NCBI GenBank assembly: GCA_002104945.1
Contig: MCFH01000061.1
Location: 124,001-188,000 of the forward strand
DNA: 64,000 nucleotides
Origin: Piromyces finnis
Taxonomy: Eukaryota; Neocallimastigomycota; Neocallimastigomycetes; Neocallimastigales; Neocallimastigaceae
Direction of reading: 5' to 3'
Shown: one piece after another, positions 21,613-31,854 of the stretch
How the letters are laid out: each line of letters starts with the position of its first letter
Numbering within the stretch: position 1 is the stretch's first letter
Notes under the pieces: generated by a model
What the model saw: only the letters and a program-made list of their open reading frames with translations
Database searches by the model: none
What the model was told of the DNA's origin: nothing
Translations under genes and position numbers: made by a program

Positions 21613-21908
21613 GGATGTAAAATATTGTATTAATAGAATAATGTATTTAATACGTATTTAAAATAATGTATAATATATTGAATTAATGTAACGTAAATCT
21701 TTACAAAATTTACATTACAATACATTAACATAAATTTATGTAAATTTAATTTTATGATAAGATAAAGTTTTTGATGATAAAATAAATTTTTTTAAATTAA
21801 ATAATTTTTAACCAATAAATATATTAGATAAGAAAAAAATTTTTTATAAACTAAGCCTCGAAATTAGAAATAAATAAATTAAATATATGTTAAAATATAA
21901 TCAACCAT
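21613..21908. other. AT-rich spacer
   Basis: Short palindromic runs such as GTAAATCTTTACAAAATTTAC near 21690, with no gene. This may be a remnant of the 3' end of the decayed element. Confidence 0.4.
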
Positions 21909-22518
21909 TGTAATGTTGGAAACGGAAAGAATAGATTAGGATATCTATTCTATTACAATAACACTAAAGATTTAAATAAAATTGTTTTATTAAAAAATAT
22001 CTTTTATTAATAGAAATTTTATTAATAACAATTACATCGATAAAATGATGAAAAATATCTTCTATTTATATTTTTCCTAAATACATTTATATTATATTAT
22101 AACTATTTATTTCTTATATATTATTATTTAAAATCTACACTAAAATCTTAATTATTAATAAATATTTAAACTATAACTATTTTTAGTAAAATACAATTGG
22201 CAATTCAAATTAAGTACTATTCAATTTGAATATGTGCCCATGTATTATTGATATATTAAACATTTAATAATTATATACTAGATATCTATTTCTATTATAA
22301 AACAATACTAAAACTAGGGGTTTGAATTGAGAATTTCAATTTATTTGTTAAACATTAAAAATAAATTAATAATTTATTTTGTTTTAAACTTTAATTATTA
22401 ATAAATAAATTATGTCCCATTTACTTTTTCTGTAATATAATTTGCGTAACTTAAACAATAATATTTATGGCTTAAGTTACATTAAAGATATCAATCTGTG
22501 GCGTTTGATATCTTTACA
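21909..22518 (-). repeat. solo LTR of family B, inverted
   Basis: 610 bp, reverse of the copies at 13860 and 16437, from TGTAATGTTGG to GATATCTTTACA. No matching flanking bases seen. Confidence 0.93.
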
Positions 22519-22636
22519 AAAAATATCAAAAATTCATATATTTATTATTATTTATGAATATTTTATCAGCTACCACTAAGTTGTATCTTAGGGGAGGAAA
22601 TCTTGATAAATAATAATTATAAATATATTATATTTG

Positions 22637-23148
22637 TAAAGATATCAAACGCCACAGATTGATATCTTTAATGTAACTTAAGCCATAAATATTATTGTTT
22701 AAGTTACACGCATTATAAAATAAAAGTAATTAAAAATAACAATAAAAGAAATAATTAAAAGTTAAAGAATATAAAAAGTTGTTTATTTTACAATTAATTA
22801 AAGTAATAATTATTTTTAATATTTTAATAAAAGTGTATAATTATATTATTTTATAACATGAATTATTATATTTGTTTACTTTTAAAGTGTAATTTACTAA
22901 CGAAGTTATTAAATATTTAATTTAATAATTAATTTAACAAAAGTTATATATTTTGATCTCAATTAATTAAAGTTTATTATTTTCTTTCAATAATTAAAAT
23001 ATATGCAGTGTTAAGGATTAATTTTATTTTAGAATTTTGGTAAAGTAATTAATTAAACTATAACCTAAAATAAGTTACTTATAGGGTTAATTTGAAAATC
23101 AGGTTTAATAATAATTTTTACATTTATTAATTTCATTATTTATCAAAA
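22637..23148. repeat. family B LTR fragment joined to an inverted dispersed repeat
   Basis: About 22637-22722 is the first 85 bp of a family B LTR. It breaks off abruptly and is followed by the reverse copy of 10930-11365. The join looks like a rearrangement point. Confidence 0.7.
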
Positions 23149-23838
23149 TGTTATGGTTCGAGGAATTTAATTTTATTTATAAAATATTAAAATATTTATT
23201 AATACTCAAAAATAATATTAAAATTAAATAAGAAAAAAATTGTTTTATTAAGATATTAAGAATATAGAATTATAAAAATAAAAATAAAAATATCTATATA
23301 TTTTCTAATTCTTATAATATACACCTTTTTATACCTTTTGTAGAAATTTAAGTAGTGTTAATTAAAAGAATTAGACTTTAATTATTACATTAAATTTTGT
23401 ATTTAAATTACTTTTAAATTAATAATAAAATTACATTACTATTATAATAAATAATTATACATATTATTGAATTGATTAACATACATTAAAAGTTTACTTC
23501 ACATATATTTAACTAAAGAATTTTACTATTTTGCAGAAATATTATTCATAATTTTAATTAATAAAAATTCATTAACTTGATAAATTAAACTAAAAGTTCA
23601 ATAAGCTATAATTTCAATATATTATTATTACTTTATTATTACTAAATTAATTTTTAAGTTTAATAAAATAAAATTTAAGTTGAATAAAATAATCATTAAT
23701 AAATTTAAATATAATTTTCATGTATACATTAATTTACAAATTAGAATATTGTAAAGTTTTCATACATTTAGGAACAATAATGGATTAGGTCATAATCATT
23801 AATTATGACAAAAATAACATTATTTGTTGGTCCCTTAA
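23149..23838 (-). repeat. LTR of family K, inverted, uninterrupted copy
   Basis: TGTTATGGTTCGAGG to GGTCCCTTAATA. This is the same sequence as 13734-15013 but without the family B insert, so it documents the empty target. Confidence 0.7.
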
Positions 23839-23847
23839 TAAAAATAA

Positions 23848-24355
23848 TACGTAGAAAATATTATCTTAATTCCATAAATGAATATAGAAAGTGATAATAT
23901 TTGTATCTAAAAAAAAATATTTAATAAATAAAAATAAAGAAAATAAAAATAAATGATTTTTATACTTGTTCATTTTCAAGTATTAGTTAGTTTTATAAAA
24001 TATAGTTTATTTAATTATAAATTTTGATATTTAATAACTCTAGTATTATTAAATATATATATATATTATTATTAATACATCTCGTTATGTATATGAATAT
24101 AATTATAAGTATTATTTTAATAAATTTAATATTATTATCTAATTTTTCTGGATTATTAGGAACATTTTTAAAAATAAGTAATTCTATCACTATTTATACA
24201 AAATTATTATTTTAAGGTATAATTATAAACAAATATAAACTATTTAATTTAAAAAGAAATAAACAATTAAATAAATAAAAAGTTTACGTTTATAATTTTT
24301 AATTTAATAATTTTATACATGTTAAATATTTTAAATTTTTATCTATATTTTAATT
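23848..24355 (-). repeat. LTR fragment of family G, cut by Gypsy-2
   Basis: About 500 bp match 63094-63600 closely (ACGTAGAAAATATTATCTTAATT...). The last bases of the family are missing because the Gypsy-2 LTR starts at 24356. A 63-aa frame inside is low in complexity and is not convincing. Confidence 0.85.
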
Positions 24356-25479
24356 TGTAAAAGTTTTACTAAACTTATAATTTAATATTAAAATATTAAA
24401 TTAAATAAAAGGTTAAAAGATAACTAGGTTAGAAAAAAAAATGTTTTATTAAAATAATCTTAATTGATTTATAAATGAATAATTAAATTATATATTATGG
24501 TTAAAATAATTTCTTTTATTTTATTTAATAATATATTGCTAAAATATATAATAATAAGATTATTTAGTAGTAATACTCATTAAGTATTAATTATTATTAA
24601 TAGTTAATAATTTCTAGTTAATAATTTAATAATTTATAGTTAATAATTTAATAATTTATGGTTAATAATTTTTGGTTAATAATCTTTACAAAGATTTTAA
24701 TTTCATAAACTATTCTAAACTATTTATACTATTTGTAATTTTACATTTAATAATAAAATAACTTTTCAATACATGATTATATTCATAATATAATTTATAA
24801 TACTTAAACTAAACTTAAGACTTATTCCTAATTATTAAAAAATAACTATTCTTTATAATATTCATAATATTAATTATTTCTTAATTATAATATAATTCAT
24901 TGAATATAATATTAATAATTGTAATCTTCTAGTTCAGAGATTATAAATTATGTTGTTGAAATAATTATTATAAAATAAAGTTAATTAGTTCCGGGAAATA
25001 ATTTTAATTTAATTAAACAATAATTTTTATACTTTGAGTGAATGATTTATGTTTGATACATCAGGGGTGATCATTCTCTGAATAAACAATTAATCATTGC
25101 TAACAAAATATCTTTAAATTGGAATATCTCGTGAACCAGCAGAGATATTGACCTGATTTTAAGATATGTTGTTTGTCTTGAGCGTGGCTTTCTAACGAAC
25201 GTAATTACGACCAAAACATTTTTATTCAAAAATCGTCATTCGTTGAAGAGATACGCGTGTTTTTCCTTGTTCCATTTTAACAATAAGGGTTAAAGTTATT
25301 TATTATAAAAATTATTAAGGGTTAAGGTCATATTTTAACCTTTTCTAAATTTTTAAATATTTCTTAATAAAATTTTATAATTTATTTGAAAATAAAATAT
25401 TTGTTGATTTTGAAATTTCATAAGTGATTTCACAATTCCAAGTGATCTTGAAATTGTATTTTCACTAGTATTCGTGACA
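24356..25479 (-). repeat. 3' LTR of Gypsy-2 (family C)
   Basis: 1124 bp, TGTAAAAGTT to TTCGTGACA on the plus strand. It holds ATAATCTTTAC (24679-24689), the complement of the motif that is expected to pair with the primer site. It contains about 30 bp of extra TTAATAATTTA units relative to the 5' LTR. Confidence 0.93.
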
Positions 25480-26397
25480 TCGCTCCGCCAAAAAAAAATC
25501 GAATACCAGGCGATTGAAATAATATAAAATAAAGTTGTATAATAAAGTATAATTGAAATAAATTGAAGTAGTATATATTAAATATAAACCAATATATAGT
25601 TGTATGTGTAACATGAAATAAAATGGTAACTAAATAAAGAATATATTTAATATAATATGTTGAATATATTGCAATATATGAAATAAAATTAAAAGACATT
25701 TTCTTGTGTAACATTCAGTCAAATTCATAAAATTTTTGAAAGAAATGTTGAAATTTAAATTGATCATTGAGTGAAAAAATTGAAATTCGTACGAAAAATT
25801 AAAATTTGAATAAGAAATATTATTCCTAGGATATTGAAACACTTTTTATTTTTGAAAAATGTTAACATTTGCTAAAATAATTGAAATTTCAAAAATTGAT
25901 CAAATAAACTTTAATTAATATGATTTTGAAAAAAAAAATTTTGAAATTTTTGAAAAATTTTTAATAATAAAAAATTTTTTCATTAAATACAAAAAAAATT
26001 TTGAACTAAACTTTTTGAAAAAATGTCACTGAAAGAATATTGATTTTAATGATCGATCGAGATAGTGACAATATTGAAATTGATACTATTGAATAGAGAA
26101 TAAAATAAGCATTAACAACATATAAATATTTGTAATTGTACTGCGAAAATAAATTGAAAATTATTCTCTTTAAATATTTAATTTCCATTATAAAAATTTT
26201 GTGTTTTAAATTAAATAAATTGATAAAATTGTTGGATCAAAAATAATTGAATTGAAATTTAACATTCATAGAAAAAATTTTTGAAATTTGTGTTGAAATG
26301 TATTAGATGAGTAATACAAATTATAATAAAACATAATGTTAGTGAAAGATATTAATAAATTTTAAAAAATAAAATTGTTGAAATGCAATTTAAAGAA
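25480..26397 (-). other. 3' non-coding region and polypurine tract of Gypsy-2
   Basis: About 0.9 kb between the pol stop and the 3' LTR. Next to the LTR the minus strand reads TTTGGCGGAGCGA, the likely polypurine tract, similar to CGGAGCAA in Gypsy-1. The rest is AT-rich with repeated TTGAAATTTTTGAAAAA runs and only short low-complexity frames. A decayed extra gene cannot be excluded. Confidence 0.6.
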
Positions 26398-29300
26398 TTA
26401 GATTTTGTGTTTTCTAATACTTTTATTGAATTGAATTAATAATTCTTGATATCTTGGGTCACTTTCTATTATTGTAGCAGGAACCCAGTGCCAACTTAGG
26501 CGGTGTTTATAACGAATTTTATATTCGTAGCGTTTTTCTTTATAATTTGTCCTAAAGTCACCAATTTCTATAATTTCTGCATTAGTTTCTTTATATTTAA
26601 ATCTATTTTTAAATTTATCTGGCGTAGATACATAAGGTTCAAGTTCCGATATGTGAAATACAGGGTGGTGTTTTGGAAAAGGTGATTTTGAAATATCTAT
26701 TTTATAATTACCATTGTTTAAAACTTCTAAAACCTTGTAAGGACCATACTTACGAGGCGCTAGTTTGGCATTTTCAGTAGTAGCAAAAGCAGGAGGTGCA
26801 TGAATCCAAACTTTTTGTCCTTCATTCAATTCAGGAGCAATAATTCTTTTCTTATCGGCAGCTCTTTTGTATAAATCTTGAGATCTAAGCAAAACATCTT
26901 TAACTAAAAGGAAATTTTTACTAACATCTTTAATGTATTTAAAGTTTGAATCAGAACCTTGAAACAAAAAGACATCATCCATAGGTGGGTGGAATCCATA
27001 ATTAATGAAAAATGGAGTTTGTTTTGTAGATTCATGAACTGTATTATTATAAACAAATTCAGCTAGATGTAACCATTCAATCCAGTCATCGTGGAAAAAT
27101 GTTCTTGAATAGCAACGTAAATATTGTTCAATGAAAGAGTTACAACGTTCTACTTGACCAACGGTCTCATGGTGATCTGTGGTAGCTATTTTTGGCTTAA
27201 CACGCAATTTTTCCATAATTTCTATCCATAAAGCACTAGTAAATTGTGTTCCTCTGTCCGTATAAATATCTGTAGGTAGTCCATGGAGTTTAAAAATATT
27301 TTTTAGGAAAGCTTTGGCAGTTTCTTCAGCTGTAGGTATTTCTTTGAACGGAATAAGGTGAATCATTTTTGAAAAGCGATCTACAACAACCATTATAACG
27401 GAAAACTTTTTTGATTCAGGGAGACCACAAAGAAAATCGATTTCAATAGATTTCCAAGGGCGATCAGGAATTTCTAAAGGTCTTAAAAGATCATATCTTT
27501 TATGTCTATTAACTTTATTTCTGGAACATTGTTCGCAAGAATTGACAAAATTTACGATATCTTGATGCATTTTAGGCCACCAAAAATTACGGTTAATTAG
27601 TTCTTCAGTTCTTCGAATACCTAAATGACCAGCAGTAGCGTTATCATGGTACCTGGTTAGAATATCTACATGAAGTTTTTCTGGTACATAAATTAAATTA
27701 TTATATAAAATTAAATTATTTTTTATTTTAAATTTTTCCATTTTTCTGAAAGGTCTGTAAAAGTAACCTTGATTAGCATTATTAGGACTAAAGTAAAGAT
27801 AAATATTATTCGCATTTTCATCATCCTTATAATTTTCGATTATTTGATCAATGAGGGAACCAACAATACCAACAAAACATGGAGTATCGGGAACGTTTTT
27901 ATAATCTAATATATGTTCTGGTTTAGGTTCAACATTATTTTTCTCGTAATCAGGTCTTCTTGACAAACTATCAGGTTTACCATTTTTTCTTCCTTGGCGG
28001 TATATTAATTGAAAATTATATTCTTGGAAAAATAAATGCCAACGATGTTGACGTTGGTTTCCGACTTTACCACCTAAGGTGTATAGAAGGTTTTTATGGT
28101 CAGTAAAAACGGTTACTTGGTATTTAGCACCTAGTAATAAATGTCTCCAGGTAGAAAATGCACATTTTATAGCTAAAAGTTCCTTTTCAGTAATTGAATA
28201 ATTTAATTCAGCATTGTTTAAACATCTTGAATAATATGCCACAAGATGTAATTTGTTATCTTCATCCTTTTGAGAAAGTATACAACCAATGGCAAAATTA
28301 CTAGCATCGCATTCGACAATAAATGGTTTGGTTGGATCTGGATGTAATAAAATAGGTGAAGAGATTAGTCTCTTTTTTAATTCTAAAAATGAGTTATTAC
28401 ATTTATCATTCCAATTAAAACTAGTATTTTTCTTTGTTAAATTGTGAAGCGGTTTAGCAATAGTAGCAAAATCTTTTATAAATCTTCTATAATAGTTGCA
28501 TAATCATAATCCAACAAAGCGTTGAACATCTTTTACACAATTAGGTGTAGGCCATTCTTGGACAGATTTAATTTTCTTTGGATCAGTAGATATACCATTG
28601 CCTGATATAACGTGTCCTAAAAATTCAACTTCTGGCTTGTGAAATTCACATTTCTTTAATTTAGCAAATAAATTATTTTTGAGTAATGTTTGGAGAACAG
28701 TACGAACATGTTGTATATGTTCATCTAATGTTTTCGAATAAATCAGAATATCATCTAAATATAAAATAACAAATTTTTCTAAATAAGGGCGTAATACTGA
28801 ATTAATAAATGATTGAAATGTAGCAGGGGCATTTCTTAAACCAAAAGGCATTACTAAATATTCATAGTGACCATATTTAGTTCTAAAAGCTGTCTTATAT
28901 TCGTCTCCTTCACGAATACGCACTAAATTGTAAGCAGAACGAAGATCTAATTTTGAAAAGAATTTAGCACCTTTCACTCTTTCGATAATATCAGTAATTA
29001 GAGGAAGTGGGTAAGAATTGCGAATTGTAACTGCATTTAATTTTTTGTAATCAATACAAAGACGTAACGATCCATCCTTCTTTTTCTGAAATAAAACAGG
29101 ATAACCAGCTGGAGATTCAGATGGTCTAATGAATCCTTTCTTGAGATTTTCATCTATGTATTCTTTAAGAACTAGAGATTCATCTTCAGATAGAGGATAT
29201 ATAGGACCATAATGTAAAGAAGCATCTTTTTGTAAAACGATTTTACAATCCGTTAGCCTATGTGGTGGTAGTTTATCAGCCTTAACCTTGCTGAAAACTT

Positions 29301-30104
29301 CCGCTAAATCACGATATGGTTCTGGTACTTCTTCTAATTTGAAGTCTTCTTCATTATCATCTTCATCATCAGTATTATAATCTTTTTCACTATTAGCTAA
29401 AAATGAGTGAATAAAGTAATTATAGCTGAAATTTTGATATTTTGGTTTAGAGTAATTTTTCAAATTATTAAAAGATGTATTGGAAGTTAATTTATTATGA
29501 TTAATGTTTTTAATTTTTAAATTTTTGGATTTATTCAATCGGTTTTTATTAATTTTATATATAATTTTATTAGAATTTAATTTTTTAAAATTGTTAAAAT
29601 TTAAACTTGAATATACAAAATTTTTATTATAATTAAAATGTAGTTGATATTTGTGTAAAAATTTATTGCCTAATAACAAATCTGTTGGAAGATTTTTAAT
29701 AATTAGAAATTTTTCTTTAAAAGTAATTAAAAATTTTGAATGATTAATATAGATAGTAGTCTTAAAATATAAGAAGGTGTATGTATCAATAAATATTGAA
29801 CCACTAATTCCATTTATTTCAATTGAGTGTAATAATTTGTGTGGTTTTAGTTTTAATTTATTGACCAAGTTGATTGAAATAAAGTTGCAATATGAGCCAC
29901 TATCTAAAATTAAATTGTATTGATTTTTATTAATTGAATTTTTTAAATCATAAAGTTTGTTTAATTTAATTGGGATAAAAAATTTTAAGTTGAAAAATGT
30001 TGTAGGCAATTTTTTATTTATTTTAGAGTCATATGTAGGAAAGTTGTAATATATTATTTTTGTATTATGAACTCTCTTAGACTCTCTTGAGAGTTCATTT
30101 CTTA
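26398..30104 (-). pseudogene. pol of Gypsy-2 with one in-frame stop
   Basis: A single frame, -1 relative to gag, runs from the gag stop to 26398 and is interrupted only by TGA at about 28502. The stop comes from a local TTATGA duplication beside VQRFVGL...CNYYRRF, which adds two codons in frame. In order: protease with ILDSGSYCNF; RT with SESPAGYPVLFQKKKDGSLR, MPFGLRNAP and YLDDILIYS; RNase H with ECDASNFAIG and TDHKNLLY; integrase with an HHCC finger (GHLGI...CEQCSRNK) and a DD35E triad (IEIDF, YTDRGTQF, GQVERCN); and a C-terminal chromodomain-like segment (YEYKIRYKHRLSWHWVPATI). No ATG is needed because translation is expected by frameshift from gag. All catalytic residues are present, so loss of function rests on one stop codon. 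Confidence 0.92.
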
Positions 30105-30111
30105 GTTTTTT
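30067..30111 (-). promoter_or_regulatory. predicted -1 ribosomal frameshift signal between gag and pol of Gypsy-2
   Basis: On the minus strand the gag frame reads TCA AAA AAC TAA, giving the heptamer A AAA AAC (30111-30105) directly before the gag stop. Six bases later a perfect 10-bp stem follows (ATGAACTCTC with GAGAGTTCAT) with a 12-base loop. Pol is in the -1 frame and is open across the site. Confidence 0.8.
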
Positions 30112-31013
30112 GAGTTCATTTTTTGAACTTTATTGACATAATTATTATTATTGTTTGAATTTTGATAATGGGTTTTATTCTTATTGAATTTCCTATTGTT
30201 TCTCTTATTGTAATGTTGATTTTTATTATTATTATTATTGATATTTAATTTATTATTAGTAGCAAGAGAATTTTCAAAAATTATACACTTTGTAACCATT
30301 TCACTTAAAGTGTTAGGTAAAATATCAGCTTTCTTAATTTCATTCTTATATTTTGGATGTAAACCATTTAAAAATATTAGTGAAAGACTAATGTCATCTA
30401 TCTCTAAACAACGACTTAAATCTCTAAATTTGTTAATATAATCGTTCACTTTTCCATAAGCTTGTCTTAATTCTATTAATTGAATCATGGCTAATTTGGT
30501 ACTGGTAACATTTGAAAAAGCTTTGTTTAATTCACTTAATAGTTCGTTCATAGTCATAGGAGTAATACCATCTTTATATTTAATATGATACCAAGTTCTG
30601 GCAGAATCACGTAATCTAACAACAACAAAGTTAATTTTTACTTCTTCAGATAGTTGATTGTTAGGTGGAGTTTTAAAGGTAGCTTGGCAGAGTTCGCAGA
30701 ATAACTCAGTCTGAGTAGTATCACCAGTAAAGAATCCTGGATCTGGTACTTGTTTGATAGGATAGGTTCTATTACGCATTATAACATCATGATCTTCATC
30801 ATAATCAGTAGAAGATTCCTCGGTTTCAGTATAATTAGCACGACTCTTAAGTTCCTTTAACATAGCATCCATACGTTCTAACAAGGAGGTGGTATTTTTA
30901 TCCAATTGTTGAGTGATATACTTGTCTAATTCACCACAAAGATTTTTCTTAAATTCTTCTAAATCTTGAGGCTTTAGGAATTGTTGAACTGGTTTAGGTG
31001 TTGGTTGAGTCAT
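30102..31013 (-). CDS. gag of Gypsy-2
   Basis: 303 aa starting at ATG 31013. Residues 1-60 form a probable coiled coil. The capsid region (about 75-245) has DHDVIMRNRTYPIKQVPDPGFFTG, INFVVVRLRDSARTWY and KVNDYINKFRDLSRCLEI, typical Retrotrans_gag features. The C-terminus (about 255-303) is basic and Asn-rich (NKRNNRKFNKNKTH) with no CCHC zinc knuckle, so RNA binding would rely on the basic tail. It is clearly a sister of the Gypsy-4 gag at 60524. It ends at the predicted frameshift heptamer. Confidence 0.93.
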   Translation of the reverse strand: MTQPTPKPVQQFLKPQDLEEFKKNLCGELDKYITQQLDKNTTSLLERMDAMLKELKSRANYTETEESSTDYDEDHDVIMRNRTYPIKQVPDPGFFTGDTTQTELFCELCQATFKTPPNNQLSEEVKINFVVVRLRDSARTWYHIKYKDGITPMTMNELLSELNKAFSNVTSTKLAMIQLIELRQAYGKVNDYINKFRDLSRCLEIDDISLSLIFLNGLHPKYKNEIKKADILPNTLSEMVTKCIIFENSLATNNKLNINNNNNKNQHYNKRNNRKFNKNKTHYQNSNNNNNYVNKVQKMNSKN

Positions 31014-31067
31014 TTTTTAAATTTTTAAATTAAGTTTTTTCCTAAGGTAGTTATGGTAAAAAACGCG

Positions 31068-31078
31068 GTAAAGATTAT
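31068..31078 (-). promoter_or_regulatory. putative self-priming primer-binding site of Gypsy-2
   Basis: On the minus strand ATAATCTTTAC follows the 5' LTR directly. Its complement GTAAAGATTAT is present in the 3' LTR (24679-24689). In the 5' LTR the same site (31371-31381) differs by one base. The next bases, CGCGTTTTTTACC, are shared in part with the leaders of Gypsy-3 and Gypsy-4. Confidence 0.65.
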
Positions 31079-31550
31079 TGTAAAAGTTTTACTAAACTTA
31101 TAATTTAATATTAAAATATTAAATTAAATAAAAGGTTAAAAGATAACTAGGTTAGAAAAAAAAAATGTTTTATTAAAATAATCTTAATTGATTTATAAAT
31201 GAATAATTAAATTATATATTATGGTTAAAATAATTTCTTTTATTTTATTTAATAATATATTGCTAAAATATAATAATAAGATTATTTAGTAGTAATACTC
31301 ATTAAGTATTAATTATTATTAATAGTTAATAATTTCTAGTTAATAATCTATAGTTAATAATTTATAGTTAATAATCTTTTCAAAGATTTTAATTTCATAA
31401 CTATTCTAAACTATTTATACTATTTGTAATTTTACATTTAATAATAAAATAACTTTTAAATACATGATTATATTCATAATATATTTTATAATACTTAAAC
31501 TAAACTTAAGACTTATTCCTAATTATTAAAAAATAACTATTCTTTATAAT

Positions 31551-31823
31551 TGTTAGAAATATTGAAAAACAAAGAAATATTTTTTTTAATATATATAATG
31601 AATTTAAAATTAAATTAAGATCGTTGTTAAAATATATTAAAGTATATTTTTTACATCTCATTGTATTATTTTGACATGTATTATTAACAAGCCACAATTA
31701 GTATAAATATGATTGTAATTTTCCATTTTGTAATACTTTGTAATTACCAAAATATAAAATATATTTTATTATTAAATAAAGTTTATTATTAAAAACATAT
31801 TATAAAACGTTTTGTAATTAATA
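31551..31823 (+). repeat. 5' LTR of the copia element
   Basis: TGTTAGAAATATTG to GTAATTAATA; matches 36468-36741. Confidence 0.95.
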
Positions 31824-31841
31824 GATTAAGAGTCTCAAACT
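31824..31841 (+). promoter_or_regulatory. putative primer-binding site for the anticodon half of tRNA-Lys(CUU)
   Basis: GATTAAGAGTCTCAAACT follows the LTR directly and does not begin with TGG. Its complement contains GAGACTCTTAATC, which fits an anticodon stem with the loop CUCUUAA, the usual loop of tRNA-Lys(CUU). Priming by a cleaved half tRNA is known for Drosophila copia and Ty5, with initiator tRNA in those cases. The tRNA identity is inferred; the gene is not in this window. Confidence 0.55.
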
Positions 31842-31854
31842 GACAAAAAACAAA

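Noticed and set aside
24024-24215. 63-residue hydrophobic frame inside the family G LTR
   Set aside because: It lies within an LTR copy, its composition is what AT-rich DNA gives by chance, and the other copy at 63270-63460 does not conserve it as a gene.
25480-26397. envelope-like gene in Gypsy-2
   Set aside because: Only short low-complexity hydrophobic frames are present; no signal peptide, cysteine pattern or cleavage site can be argued.
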